A DNA stretch of 64,000 nt from Streptomyces sp. NBC_01317 (GTDB lineage: Bacteria; Actinomycetota; Actinomycetes; Streptomycetales; Streptomycetaceae), in NCBI RefSeq assembly GCF_035961655.1, contig NZ_CP108393.1, positions 1,984,001 through 2,048,000 on the forward strand. Direction: 5' to 3'. The position numbers were made by a program, and so were the translations under genes. The notes under the pieces are model-generated. The model was not told the origin of the DNA and did no database searches. It was given only the letters and a program-made list of their open reading frames with translations. This document shows positions 1 to 10,148 of this stretch, one piece after another (the stretch's first letter is position 1; the number at the start of each line of letters is the position of its first letter).

Positions 1-1079
1 ACGTCGCCAGCTACGGCCTCGACCAGTGCCTCGGCGTGGTGCGACGGGCGCAGGCGGAAACGCCGACCCGGGCCGGGTCCGAGACCGGGACCGTGCCGGA
101 CGGCTGGCTGACCGGCGAGGGCACCGCTCTCGCGATGATCGCCACGGGCCCTCCCGGCGGCCACCTCGCCGACGCCCGCGCCACCCTGCTGCCCGACGGC
201 ACCTTCGATCTCGCCGTCGGCACGGCCGAGTTCGGCAACGGCACCACCACCGTCCACCGGCAGATCGCCTCCGGCGAACTCGCCACCACCGTCGAACGGA
301 TCACCGTCCGGCAGTCCGACACCGACGTCGTACGCCATGACACCGGCGCCTTCGCCTCCACCGGCATCGTCGTCGCGGGAAAGGCCACGCTGCGCGCCTC
401 CCGCGCCCTCGCCGGCCTGCTCCTCGACTTCGCCGCCGGCCACCTGTCCGTACCACGCGCCGACTGCCGGCTCACGGAGGAGGCGGTGGCCCACCCGGGT
501 GGCCGACTGCTCCTGAAGGAGTTGTACGAGGCGGCCGGGGCGCGGGGAGTCACCCTGGGCGCCGACGGTCACTTCGGTGGCACTCCTCGCTCGGTCGCCT
601 TCAACGCCCAGTGGTTCCGCCTCGCCGTCGACCCCGGCACCGGCGAGATCCGTATCCTGCGCAGTGTGCACGCCGCCGACGCGGGCACGGTGATGAACCC
701 GATGCAGTGCCGGGGCCAGGTCGAGGGCGGAGTCGCCCAGGCCCTGGGCGCCACGCTCTTCGAGGACGTACGGATCAACGAACGCGGCGAGGTCGAGACC
801 GCCGACTTCCGCCGCTACCGCGTCCCCCAGTACGCCGACATCCCGCGCACCGAGGTCCACTTCATGGAGACCGCCGACACCATCGGCCCCCTGGGCGCCA
901 AATCGATGAGCGAAAGCCCCTTCAACCCGGTCGCCCCCGCCCTGGCCAACGCCCTCCGCGACGCGACGGGCCTCCGCTTCACCCAACTCCCCCTCACCCG
1001 CGACCGGGTGTGGCTGGCGCTGGACAGGGCGGGGGTGGCGGCACCACCACGCTGTGACCGGGGGAAACCCGACGAGTGA
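1..1079 (+). CDS. Molybdenum hydroxylase large subunit (xanthine dehydrogenase/aldehyde oxidase family), C-terminal part
   Basis: Partial gene, open at the left window edge and ending with TGA at 1077-1079. The translated part has the Moco-binding signature of this family: VMNPMQCRGQVEGGVAQALG near the middle and GPLGAKSMSESPFNPVAPAL near the end. In relatives the Glu of the second motif (GAKSMSE) is the active-site base that helps hydroxylate purines or aldehydes. The enzyme is normally cytoplasmic and works with FAD and 2Fe-2S subunits, which would lie to the left. Substrate cannot be told from this fragment. A methionine at 36 is internal, because in-frame coding sequence continues upstream to the window edge. 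Confidence 0.9.
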   Translation, partial: VASYGLDQCLGVVRRAQAETPTRAGSETGTVPDGWLTGEGTALAMIATGPPGGHLADARATLLPDGTFDLAVGTAEFGNGTTTVHRQIASGELATTVERITVRQSDTDVVRHDTGAFASTGIVVAGKATLRASRALAGLLLDFAAGHLSVPRADCRLTEEAVAHPGGRLLLKELYEAAGARGVTLGADGHFGGTPRSVAFNAQWFRLAVDPGTGEIRILRSVHAADAGTVMNPMQCRGQVEGGVAQALGATLFEDVRINERGEVETADFRRYRVPQYADIPRTEVHFMETADTIGPLGAKSMSESPFNPVAPALANALRDATGLRFTQLPLTRDRVWLALDRAGVAAPPRCDRGKPDE

Positions 1080-1217
1080 CAGAGGACCGCGGGGAGCGGC
1101 GGGGACTGTGGGGCCCGAGACGTACGCCGTACCGCCGGACACATCCGGCCCGTGGGCCGGGGACGACCGTACGCGGGCCGACGTGACCGCGGCCTTCGGC
1201 CCTCCCCCGGCGGGCCG

Positions 1218-2102
<885 letters not shown>

Positions 2103-3023
2103 TCACAGCAGGTTCGGGAGGAGGCGGGTGGCCGCCGACGCGACGGAGAGACCCGTCGCGGCCAGTACGGGCACCGCGCAGATCCAGGTCTGCCAGCGGC
2201 CCCACGTCCGGTGCGCCCAGACCGTGAGCAGCGAGGCGGCCAGCAGCACCTGCGACCAGAGGAAGACCGCGAGCCAGGCGCCGCCGTCGCCCGCGAGGGC
2301 CTCCTCCGACGCGTCGATCCGCCCGGAGCGCGGCGGGGCGGGCTGTACCGGACCGGTCAACTCGGCGTCCACCCGCAGGAGTCCGGAGGGGGTGTACGCG
2401 TCGCCGGTCGCCGTGATGAGTGTCAGGCGGCCCTCGCCCGCGCCGATCGCCGGTGGCAGCGGGTCGCCGGGGTGCCGTACCCCCGTCACCCGGTACACCG
2501 CCTTTCCCTGACCGGTCGTCACCTCGACCACCGCCCCGGTGGGAAGCCGGTCGAGATGCACGAACGGAGAGCCGTACCCCCACTGCCTGCCCATGATCAG
2601 GGAGGTACCCGCCTGCCCCGGCAGTACGGAGTCGCGGCGGTGTCCGGGCCCGGACATCAGGACGCCCGAGGTGGTGCCCTCGGCCACCACCTCGCGCAGG
2701 CCCAGGACGGGGATCTTCAGCAGCGCGACCGGCGCGCCCATCGCGAGCGGCTTGTTGTCGTACGTCCGCTGCCCCACCGGGGCCGTCCCGAGGGCGAGTT
2801 GCTTGCGCAGCTCGTCGTACGCCACCTCCTGGTCGCGCGCGTGCTGGAGATGCCCGACGACTGTGAGGCTCGCGACGAAGCCCAGCAGCACGGCCGCCAG
2901 GACACAGAGGATCGCGCCCAGCAGCGCGAGCCCCGGTTTGGCGGGCGGCCGGGCCCGGACTGCGGGCTCCGGTCGCTGGGGTGTGGCCGTCGCGAGGGGC
3001 GGCGGCGGGGACAGCACGGTCAC
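2103..3023 (-). CDS. Sortase-fold membrane protein lacking the catalytic residues (pseudo-sortase)
   Basis: 306 residues: a Pro-rich cytoplasmic N-terminus, a membrane helix at about 31-56, a sortase-like domain at about 85-225, then two hydrophobic stretches near 248-270 and 280-300. The domain follows class E/F sortases closely (GPGHRRDSVLPGQAGTSLIM, then LTLITATG). However, the usual AGH His is Arg146 (MGR), the TLxTC Cys is Ala205 (TLITA), and no Arg occupies the usual place about 7-9 residues later. The only Cys residues, near 40 and 282, lie in membrane segments, so transpeptidation by the classical mechanism looks impossible. It sits between an LASTG-tailed protein and pstB, which suggests a structural or docking role in the phosphate-binding machinery. 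GTG start at 3023 has GAGGAG upstream. Confidence 0.85.
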   Translation of the reverse strand: MTVLSPPPPLATATPQRPEPAVRARPPAKPGLALLGAILCVLAAVLLGFVASLTVVGHLQHARDQEVAYDELRKQLALGTAPVGQRTYDNKPLAMGAPVALLKIPVLGLREVVAEGTTSGVLMSGPGHRRDSVLPGQAGTSLIMGRQWGYGSPFVHLDRLPTGAVVEVTTGQGKAVYRVTGVRHPGDPLPPAIGAGEGRLTLITATGDAYTPSGLLRVDAELTGPVQPAPPRSGRIDASEEALAGDGGAWLAVFLWSQVLLAASLLTVWAHRTWGRWQTWICAVPVLAATGLSVASAATRLLPNLL

Positions 3024-3095
3024 GGGGGTGCGCTCCTCGCGAGGCGGAGAGGTGAGAGATGAGGTTGAGATGGGGGGGGTGGCTTGTGGCGCGGT

Positions 3096-4562
3096 TCAGT
3101 GCCTCGGAGCCGTGAAGCTCAGCAGGCCCCGGCGCCGTACGAACAGCACACACGCCGCACCCGCCGTCACGAGCGACAGCGCGCCGAGCCCGGCCGCGAG
3201 CGCGTCGGTGCCGGTGCTCGCCAGCGAACCCCCGCCGTCGGAGGAACCGCCGCCACCGCCACCGGACGTACCCGCACCGCCGTCGCCGTTCCCGCCGCTG
3301 TCCCCACCCGACGTTCCGCCGCCGGTGTCGCTCGGCTCAGGCGTGGGGGTTTCGCTCGGGTCGTCCGACGGGTCCGGGTCCGGGTCGCCCCCGCCCCCGA
3401 TCGTGAAGGCGAAGGCCACACTGTGACCGTCCGCCGCGTCCTCGGCCAGTGTCAGCGTGTGCTCCCCGTCCACGATGTCCTCGGGGACGGTGAAGGGGTA
3501 CTTGTCGACCGTGCCGTCGGCGTTCGCGGTCGCGTCGGCGAGCGCCGCCCCGGAGTCGGCGAGAGCGACCTTGACCTTGGCGTCCTTTGCGTAGCCCCGA
3601 GCGGTGACGTACACCTTCTGGCCCGCTTCGAGCGTCGGGTTCGGGTCGAGGGTCGTACCGGCCTCGTCGATGACATCGAGGTCGGCGGGCTCCTCCGGGC
3701 CCGTGGGCGTACCGCTGGGGCTCGGGGAAGGGGCGGTGACGGGGACGCCGAGCGTGCCGGTCGACTCGGTGAAGGCCTCGGTGTCGTTCGGCGTGAACAC
3801 CGCTTCGTACAAAGCCGGGTTGGCGTTCGTCGGCAGCGTCGTGCTGATCTTGGCCTTCCCCCCGGCGACCACGGCGGAGCCCAGCTCGGCGGGAGTGCCG
3901 TGGGTGCTGCGGAAGACGACCGTTCCGGCCGCGTCCTCAGGCGTCACGGTGGCCGTGAGCTCGATCGCCGCGCCCGCCTCGCCCTTCGCGGGGGTGGCGG
4001 TCAGCGCGGTCTGGGTGGGGCGTATCTGCACCAGGCTCCAGGAGCCCGCGGTCACCCGGATGACGGCGCTGAAGTAGCCGTTCACGACGTTGTCCGCGGG
4101 CGCGCAGCCCGCCGCCAGCACGTAGTCACCGTCGAGGATCTTCCCGTCGGCGTCCACCCGGTCGATGTAGAGCGCGGCCTCGTCGAGCGAGACGTTGAGC
4201 AGCCCGTCCGGGGGCGTCTTCGTGAGGTCCGCCACCACCGGGCCGGCCCCGTCGAAGGGGGCGCCGTCGATGGTCGTCGCGACACGTTCGCGGTACGAGC
4301 CGTCCTCGTTGGACAGTTCGACCCGCAGGTTCTGGTACGGCGAGGCCGGGTCGGCCGGCGCCGGGCAGGCCGCGCTCGTGGTGAGGGTCCCGGACAACGC
4401 GTCCGCGGTGTTGCCCGTGGCGGGCGCCAGGGTGAACGTACCGATCGGTTCGTCGGCGCGCGCAGGGGTGGACAGCGCCAGCACCGCCGCGAGCATGCCG
4501 AAAAGCAGTGCGCAACAGGTCAGCAGGCTGACAGGTGATCTGTGTGGTGCCAGGCGGTACAT
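3096..4562 (-). CDS. Secreted Ig-like protein with C-terminal LASTG sorting signal
   Basis: 488 residues. An N-terminal signal peptide probably ends after residues PARA (about 36). A Big_3_5/Ig-like domain follows in the middle (PTQTALTATPAKGEAGAAIE), then a second beta-rich domain (YVTARGYAKDAKVKVALADS), a long Gly/Ser/Pro/Thr stalk at about 380-445, then LASTG at about 447-451, a hydrophobic helix and an RRR tail. That tripartite end is the classic sortase sorting signal, of the LAxTG type used by Streptomyces class E sortases. It probably displays the protein on the wall or membrane next to the phosphate-binding proteins. The ATG at 4562 follows GGGGGAG at good spacing. The neighbouring sortase-like protein looks inactive, so anchoring would need an enzyme from elsewhere. 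Confidence 0.85.
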   Translation of the reverse strand: MYRLAPHRSPVSLLTCCALLFGMLAAVLALSTPARADEPIGTFTLAPATGNTADALSGTLTTSAACPAPADPASPYQNLRVELSNEDGSYRERVATTIDGAPFDGAGPVVADLTKTPPDGLLNVSLDEAALYIDRVDADGKILDGDYVLAAGCAPADNVVNGYFSAVIRVTAGSWSLVQIRPTQTALTATPAKGEAGAAIELTATVTPEDAAGTVVFRSTHGTPAELGSAVVAGGKAKISTTLPTNANPALYEAVFTPNDTEAFTESTGTLGVPVTAPSPSPSGTPTGPEEPADLDVIDEAGTTLDPNPTLEAGQKVYVTARGYAKDAKVKVALADSGAALADATANADGTVDKYPFTVPEDIVDGEHTLTLAEDAADGHSVAFAFTIGGGGDPDPDPSDDPSETPTPEPSDTGGGTSGGDSGGNGDGGAGTSGGGGGGSSDGGGSLASTGTDALAAGLGALSLVTAGAACVLFVRRRGLLSFTAPRH

Positions 4563-4660
4563 CTGTTCTCCCCCACGGGATGGTGTCGGTCGTCGGATAC
4601 GCCGTGGAGCCGGGCACCCTGGGGGTGCCCGGCCGTGGCGCGGTCAGGGAGCGGCGGTGA

Positions 4661-5623
4661 TCAGCGCTCGCCCTTGAGCGTGGTGGAACCGCACGCGGAA
4701 CCGAGGCCGCCGAAGCCGTAGTTGGCGATGGCGGCGGTGGTCACGGCGTTGCAGACCTTGGACGTCGAGCCGACGAAGGTCGTCGAGATCGGCGAGACGG
4801 TCAGCTGGTTGGTGGGGACGACGTTGTAGACGTCGCGCAGGTACGGGAAGCTCGCGTTCAGGGCGGTGCCGACGCGCGGCGCCTGGCCGTTGACCGAGCC
4901 GAGCAGCGCGGAGCCGCGGCGGTTCGGGACACCGGCGATGCCCCGGCCCTGGGCGTAGTACTGGGCGACCGAGTACGGCGCGATGTCGCCGGCGGTGTCC
5001 AGCACGGTGCCGTCGTTCTCCTGCGAACCGCTGGTGACGCAGGCACCGGGCGTGGTGACGCCGATGGAGCTGAGGAAGAACTGCCGCGTGCCGGAGCTGG
5101 CCTGCGGCAGCAGGGGCGTCAGGGCGACGCCGTTGAGCGTGGTGAGCGTGCACTCGTAGACCGACTTCAGCTGCGCCGTCGTCAGGTTCGTGGGCAGACC
5201 GCTGCCGCTGCGGTACGCGTAGGAGACCGCGTCCTTGGCGAACGGGATCCAGGTCAGGTCGGTGGTGGTGGTGTCCGCGGGGGTACGGGAGGAGCGGGCG
5301 AAGTCGAGGCAGCCCGAGGCGGTGTCGACCGCGGTACGGAGCGCGTCGATGCCGGCCGAGGAGCCGTTGGGCCGGGCGATCACACAACCGGTCGCGCGGG
5401 TCTGGATGGTGGCCGTGCCGGTCGCGTTGTACGAGGCGATCGTGGCGCCGCTGTCGACCGTGTTGCCCAGGCCGTTCAGCACGTCCTGGGTGGTGTCGGA
5501 GCCGGTGCCCGCGAGGACGCGGACGGACGGCGGGTCGGCGGACGCGGGGGTGGTGAGCAGGCCGAGGCCGAGGGCGGCCGTGCCGACGAGGGCACCGATA
5601 CGGGCGTAGGACTTGACGTTCAC
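4661..5623 (-). CDS. Secreted PstS-like periplasmic-binding-fold protein, no membrane anchor
   Basis: About 320 residues from the GTG at 5623, which has GGAGGA eight bases upstream; a longer in-frame extension to 5722 lacks signal-peptide character. Residues 1-27 form a signal peptide ending TTPASA. The mature protein begins VRVLAGTGSDTTQDVLNGLG and contains FARSSRTPAD and ASSGTRQFF, the anion-binding loops of type 2 (PstS-like) solute-binding proteins. It has several Cys and no C-terminal helix, so it is probably released or bound to a partner. It starts the second half of the phosphate cluster, after a hairpin. Ligand is presumed to be phosphate but not proven. Confidence 0.8.
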   Translation of the reverse strand: MNVKSYARIGALVGTAALGLGLLTTPASADPPSVRVLAGTGSDTTQDVLNGLGNTVDSGATIASYNATGTATIQTRATGCVIARPNGSSAGIDALRTAVDTASGCLDFARSSRTPADTTTTDLTWIPFAKDAVSYAYRSGSGLPTNLTTAQLKSVYECTLTTLNGVALTPLLPQASSGTRQFFLSSIGVTTPGACVTSGSQENDGTVLDTAGDIAPYSVAQYYAQGRGIAGVPNRRGSALLGSVNGQAPRVGTALNASFPYLRDVYNVVPTNQLTVSPISTTFVGSTSKVCNAVTTAAIANYGFGGLGSACGSTTLKGER

Positions 5624-5824
5624 TTCTGTTCTCCTCCGTGGAGCAAGACAGCAAGGAATGGACGTACAAGAAGAATCCGGATTTCGCAGCCACCGACCCG
5701 TCGGCCGGCCACCGCAAACCATTCCTTACGGAGCTGCGGACGGCCACCAACTCCGGCAGCGGATCAGGTTACGTGCGCATTGCCTACGCATCTCCAAAAA
5801 GATCGGCGAAAGGGAAAAGGAAAG

Positions 5825-5856
5825 GGAATTCCCGTCCCGGCCGGAACGGGAATTCC
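5825..5856 (-). terminator. Hairpin followed by a pyrimidine-rich tail, after the large PstS-like gene
   Basis: Perfect 11-base arms (GGAATTCCCGT and ACGGGAATTCC) around a 10-base loop. On the minus strand the stem is followed by CCTTTCCTTTTCCC. It lies about 50 bases after the stop of the 834-residue gene, so it probably ends or attenuates the pstC-pstA-pstS transcript and divides the cluster into two transcription units. Confidence 0.65.
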
Positions 5857-5907
5857 TCTCCGAAGAGCCGTCAGTTGTTCACGTGTTCAGGTCGGGCGGT
5901 CATGCGT

Positions 5908-8412
5908 TCAGGGGGACCGGCGCACCGAAAGCCGCAGCAGTACGGGCCCGGCCAGCGCGGCGGCGCCGCCCGCGACGAGCACGCCGAGCAGGGCCCAGCG
6001 GATGACGCCCAGCACCCCGCCGGGGGTCACACCGCCCGACTGCGCCACGGTCTTCTTGTCCGCCGCGGAGCCGGCCGCCGGGGTGGACGGCGCGCCGCTC
6101 CCGGGCCCGGCGCCGGAATCCTCGCTCGCACCGCCGCCGCTCCCGCCGCCGTCGCCGGAACCGGCCGTACCGCCTCCGGTACCTCCACCGACGCCGCCGG
6201 AGCCGGAGCCCGACCCCGACCCGCCGTCCCCGCCGTTCCCCGAGCCCCCGCCCCCGGACGAAGCACCGTCCTCCGGACCGGCGGCGTCCGGGTTGCCCTT
6301 CTCCAGCCGGTCCGCCGCGGCCTCGGTCTGCCGCCGGAGCGCGGCCGGCAGCGGTACGTACCCGGGCGGCAGCTCCCCCGGCCCGTACCCGGGCACCTGC
6401 CCCTGACCTGCCGCGTACCGCAGCACGCGCGCGTAGTCCTCCCGCACGGGCCTGTCCAGGTCGGTCGACGCGGCCGCGTAGGTCAGCGTGGTCAGCGGAT
6501 AGGCCCCGCCCTTGGCCTTGCCGGGGTCGGCGGCCTTGACGCCGGGCACGGCCGTGTCCTTCATCGCGCCGACGGCCTTCAGCATCGACGCGTCCGTGGG
6601 CTTCACGAACCGGCCGTCGGACGTCCGCAGCGCGGCGACCCCCAGCTGGTAGCGCGCGGCGGAGGCCGTGTCGACGATCCCGTACGCCCGCCGGCTGCCG
6701 TGCGTCGGCGGGACGCCGACCAGCTTCACCCCCTCGGGGGCCGAGGTGTCCTGCTCGATGCGGGACTTCCCGCCGTTGCTCCCCCGGCGGACGAAGAGCG
6801 CCCCCTGGTGCATGTCCGCCACATAGGGCGCCCAGTCCAGTTGGCCGTACGTGATGTGCTTGCCGTCGCTGGTGAGTTCGGTCTCGGTCGGATCGACCTT
6901 GGGGAATTCGACCGGAGCCTTGGAGTCCAGGTCCAGTCCCTTGTAGTACGGATTGACCTTCGTGCCCCACGGATCCGCTTCGCCCTTGAGGAAGGAACGC
7001 GCCTCGGGATCGCTCTGGATATACCGCCAGACCATACTGTTCACATCAGAGACATCCCCGATCAGCATGATCGCTCCGGCGTTCGCGAGCGGATTCAGGG
7101 CGCCTTCCTTGAATTGGGGATTCAAATTCAGGAATTCCGGGTCCACGACGATCGACGCGGCGTTGCCCACCAGATGCGCGGGGACCTTGGACTCGGCGCC
7201 CGTCATCAGCCGCACGTCGTTGATGTAGGACGCGGTGAGGATCTTCGCGAGCAGGCGCGGGGTGAGTTTGATGTCCTGGACCGCGGTCTGGCCCTCGCGC
7301 TCCCAGAAGAACCCGACCGTCAGTCCGCTCAGCGCCACCGGCGCGTGCACCACGGGCGCGGCGCCCTTCGGCGCCCTGACCGGGTCGATCGTGAAGGCCA
7401 GCCCGGGTGCGGAGTCCGTGGGCTCGGTGATCTGCGACCGCGCGAAGTCCTCGCCGGACTGGCTGAACGTGAACCGGGTCTCCCCGCCGGCGCAGAGCCG
7501 GGACTGCCAGGAGGTGATGGCGTCGGTGGCCATCTCCGAGCCGATCATGCGGCGTTCGGCCTTGTCCGGCGCGCAGCCGTCGCCCACGGGCTGGAAGCCC
7601 ATCGGGAACACCAGCCGCTGGGCCCAGTTGGAGGTGGAGAGCGGGGAGCTCTGCAACATCTGGTTGTTGCCCCCGGTGCCGTCGACGTCGTGCTCGCCGC
7701 GCGGCACCACCACCAGCCAGCAGTTCCTGACCTTCTCGGAGGCGCCGGTCCCGAGGCGTTCGCCGCAGCCCAGATGCGGGGCCTCCCGGGCTGTCTGCAC
7801 CGGGAAGACCAGGTCACCCGTCCCGTCGGCCCGGGTGATGCCGAACAGTTCCTCGTTGGTGTCGAGATTGCTGAAGTACGTGAAGTCGCGGCTGCCGGTC
7901 GTGGCGGGTTCGCCGTTGGCCGGGCGGAACGGCACGAAGGACTCGGCGGTGCCGTTGTCGACGTACTCGGTCTCCGCGGGGTCCCCGTCGAGCTGCCGCA
8001 GAGCCACCAGGCCGCCGCCCTTGTCCCCCTTCTTCGCCACCCCGAACACACACTGTTCGCGGTCGGGGCCCTTCGGGTCGTCGCCCCAGCACTGCATCAC
8101 CTGGAGGTAGTTGTACGACGGGTACCCCGTGGTCGGCTTCCCGCCCGTCCAGCTCACCCGTACCCCCTGCGAGCGGAGGTCCTTCGTCTGACCTACCGTC
8201 ACCTTGAGGCCGGAGAAATCGTCCAGCGTCCCCTTCCTCCCCTGGACGGTGAGCGCCGAGGACGCGCGCTCCTGTCCCGCCGCCTGGGCCTCGTCGCCCG
8301 GCGGCAGCGGCAGCACCGCGAGGACCAGGGCTCCGAGCAGCGCGCACACGCCCGCCGCCGTACGGCGGTCGAGTCGCCGGTCCCGCTTGCGCCGGTCAGA
8401 TCCGCGTCTCAT
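5908..8412 (-). CDS. Large secreted PstS-like protein with C-terminal membrane anchor
   Basis: 834 residues. A basic N-terminus and hydrophobic segment (about 18-45) form a signal peptide. A long extracellular region follows. Its last third resembles the end of phosphate-binding proteins (YPLTTLTYAAA, then LRYAAGQGQV and GYVPLPAALRRQ). A Gly/Ser-rich spacer (about 720-770) leads to a membrane helix near 800-825 and a short basic tail, with no LPxTG-like motif. Its ATG overlaps the stop of pstS (ATGA), so the two are co-translated. It probably sits on the outer face of the membrane and captures a ligand or presents one to PstCA. The N-terminal 400 residues are not recognised. Confidence 0.75.
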   Translation of the reverse strand: MRRGSDRRKRDRRLDRRTAAGVCALLGALVLAVLPLPPGDEAQAAGQERASSALTVQGRKGTLDDFSGLKVTVGQTKDLRSQGVRVSWTGGKPTTGYPSYNYLQVMQCWGDDPKGPDREQCVFGVAKKGDKGGGLVALRQLDGDPAETEYVDNGTAESFVPFRPANGEPATTGSRDFTYFSNLDTNEELFGITRADGTGDLVFPVQTAREAPHLGCGERLGTGASEKVRNCWLVVVPRGEHDVDGTGGNNQMLQSSPLSTSNWAQRLVFPMGFQPVGDGCAPDKAERRMIGSEMATDAITSWQSRLCAGGETRFTFSQSGEDFARSQITEPTDSAPGLAFTIDPVRAPKGAAPVVHAPVALSGLTVGFFWEREGQTAVQDIKLTPRLLAKILTASYINDVRLMTGAESKVPAHLVGNAASIVVDPEFLNLNPQFKEGALNPLANAGAIMLIGDVSDVNSMVWRYIQSDPEARSFLKGEADPWGTKVNPYYKGLDLDSKAPVEFPKVDPTETELTSDGKHITYGQLDWAPYVADMHQGALFVRRGSNGGKSRIEQDTSAPEGVKLVGVPPTHGSRRAYGIVDTASAARYQLGVAALRTSDGRFVKPTDASMLKAVGAMKDTAVPGVKAADPGKAKGGAYPLTTLTYAAASTDLDRPVREDYARVLRYAAGQGQVPGYGPGELPPGYVPLPAALRRQTEAAADRLEKGNPDAAGPEDGASSGGGGSGNGGDGGSGSGSGSGGVGGGTGGGTAGSGDGGGSGGGASEDSGAGPGSGAPSTPAAGSAADKKTVAQSGGVTPGGVLGVIRWALLGVLVAGGAAALAGPVLLRLSVRRSP

Positions 8413-10148
8413 CGCTCGTCCCCTCTGCGTCGCGCCCGCCCGGCCAGTGCGCGGGCCACGACCGGCGGGCCCACGACCACGCCGAGCAGCAGGGCCGCCG
8501 AGAGCGCCATCAGCGCGCCGCGCAGGCCCATGGATCCCTCGGACGCCAGGGTGACCGGCGTACCGACCACACTCGCGTCACCCGTCCCCGCCTCGCTGCC
8601 CAGCGGTTCACCCGTGTCGGGGTCGACCGCGCCTCCGGCCCCCGTACCACCGGACGCCGCGGCGCCCTCGGAGTCCGGGGAGCCGCCCGTACCGTTCCCG
8701 GCGGAGTCCGCGGCGCCACCCGAAGCGGAACTCCCGCCCGTAGCGGTCGCGTTGCCGCCGCTCGCGGTCCCCGAGCCCGAACCACCGCTCGTACCGCCGG
8801 AGTTCGTACCACCGCCACCGTTCCCCCGGGCCGCCGGGACGACCGGTGTCTCCTCGCGGGCCGCGCCCGCCGTGCCGGTGGAGCACTGCGTCGGCCCCCG
8901 CTTGTCGCACTCCTTGGGGTAAGGAGCCTTCTTCGCCAGCGTGTTGGAGCCGTCGGAGGAGAAGGTGGGGTTGCGGCAGCTGCTGATCTTGATGTCCGCG
9001 ACCGGCGCGCCCGGGATGCGCCGGACCTGGCTGAAGCCGGCCTGCACCAGGTTCATCGGCAGCGGCGAGTAGCCCAGCTCCTCCGCCTGCTGCTGGCCGT
9101 CACAGAGGAAGTAGTTGGCGAAGGTGCCCAGCGACTTGCCCTTGCCGGTCGTGAAGCCGAGTTCCGTGGAGGTCGGGATGATCATGTAGCTGTAGCTGGA
9201 GAGCGGGTACGACCTGCGGTCCCGGTTGACGTAGACGCCGTCGAGGATCTGCGTGAGGTAGTTCGGCGAGTTCTTGTTCTCGTTGATACGGGCCTGCTGC
9301 AACGCCACCGCGACACTGGACGAGGTCGGCTCGACGTAATACCCCTCGCTGTTCAGCATCTTGGCGACCGGGAAGCCGGTCTTGATCGCGTACGAGTACT
9401 CGACGTACGTGATCGCGCCCTCGAAGCTGGACTGCTTGGTGAAGCCGGACACGCCCAGCGAGCCGGACTTGGCGACGGTCGAGGACCCGGGGATCACCGG
9501 GTAGTACGACGTCATCCCGCACGGCGTCGACCGGCCCGCCCTGCGGCAGTAGTCGTTCCACAGCGAGCCGTGCTTCTTGGCCATCCAGGTCGTGAACTGG
9601 GCCGTCGTACCGGAGCCGTCGGAGCGCACCACGGGGACGACGCGGCGGGCGGGAAGGGTGAGGCCCGGGTTGTCGGCCTTGATCTCCGGCGCGTTCCACA
9701 TGGTGATCCTGCCGGTGAAGAGCTTGGTGATCACCTCGCCCGACAGCCGCAGATTGGTGACCTTCTTGCCACCGATCTTGAGGTTGTACATGAACGAGGT
9801 GCCACCGGCCACGATCGGCATGTACGCGTAGCTGCGTTTGGTCGGCGGCACGTCCGTGGTCCGGCCCTCGGTCAGCCCGTACGGGATCTCCGAGACGCCG
9901 AAGTCCGAGACGCCGTTCTTGAACTCCTCCCGGCCCACCGAGGAGCCGGACGCCGAGAAGTTCACGGTCAGCCCGATGTTGGCGCCGATGTTGCGCCGCC
10001 ACTGGTCCAGCGCGTTCGAGCTCCAGGTCGACCCCGAACCGCTGAGCTTCGTGTACGACTCGGCCCACGCCGGTGGATGGACGGCGGCCAACGCGCAGGC
10101 CAGCGCCGCGAGCAACACGAGCGTGCGGGTGAGCGGTGCGGCTCTCAC
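8409..10148 (-). CDS. pstS: Membrane-anchored phosphate-binding protein PstS
   Basis: 579 residues: a signal peptide to about residue 29 (PAWAES), then a PstS solute-binding domain starting KLSGSGSTWSSNALDQWRRN and including SASGSSVGREEF, VVRSDGSGTTAQF and YSYMIIP. A stalk rich in Gly, Ser and Ala follows (about 420-535), then a C-terminal membrane helix (about 545-565) and an Arg-rich tail. Ordinary actinobacterial PstS is a lipoprotein of about 370 residues. This one has no lipobox and is anchored at its C-terminus. The GTG start overlaps the pstA stop (GTGA), placing it in the pstC-pstA operon. Confidence 0.9.
   Translation of the reverse strand: MRAAPLTRTLVLLAALACALAAVHPPAWAESYTKLSGSGSTWSSNALDQWRRNIGANIGLTVNFSASGSSVGREEFKNGVSDFGVSEIPYGLTEGRTTDVPPTKRSYAYMPIVAGGTSFMYNLKIGGKKVTNLRLSGEVITKLFTGRITMWNAPEIKADNPGLTLPARRVVPVVRSDGSGTTAQFTTWMAKKHGSLWNDYCRRAGRSTPCGMTSYYPVIPGSSTVAKSGSLGVSGFTKQSSFEGAITYVEYSYAIKTGFPVAKMLNSEGYYVEPTSSSVAVALQQARINENKNSPNYLTQILDGVYVNRDRRSYPLSSYSYMIIPTSTELGFTTGKGKSLGTFANYFLCDGQQQAEELGYSPLPMNLVQAGFSQVRRIPGAPVADIKISSCRNPTFSSDGSNTLAKKAPYPKECDKRGPTQCSTGTAGAAREETPVVPAARGNGGGGTNSGGTSGGSGSGTASGGNATATGGSSASGGAADSAGNGTGGSPDSEGAAASGGTGAGGAVDPDTGEPLGSEAGTGDASVVGTPVTLASEGSMGLRGALMALSAALLLGVVVGPPVVARALAGRARRRGDER

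Noticed and set aside
5638..8922. 1094-codon plus-strand open frame opposite the PstS-like genes
   Set aside because: Low-complexity Arg/Pro/Gly translation typical of the antisense of GC-rich genes. The minus-strand genes have domains and signals.
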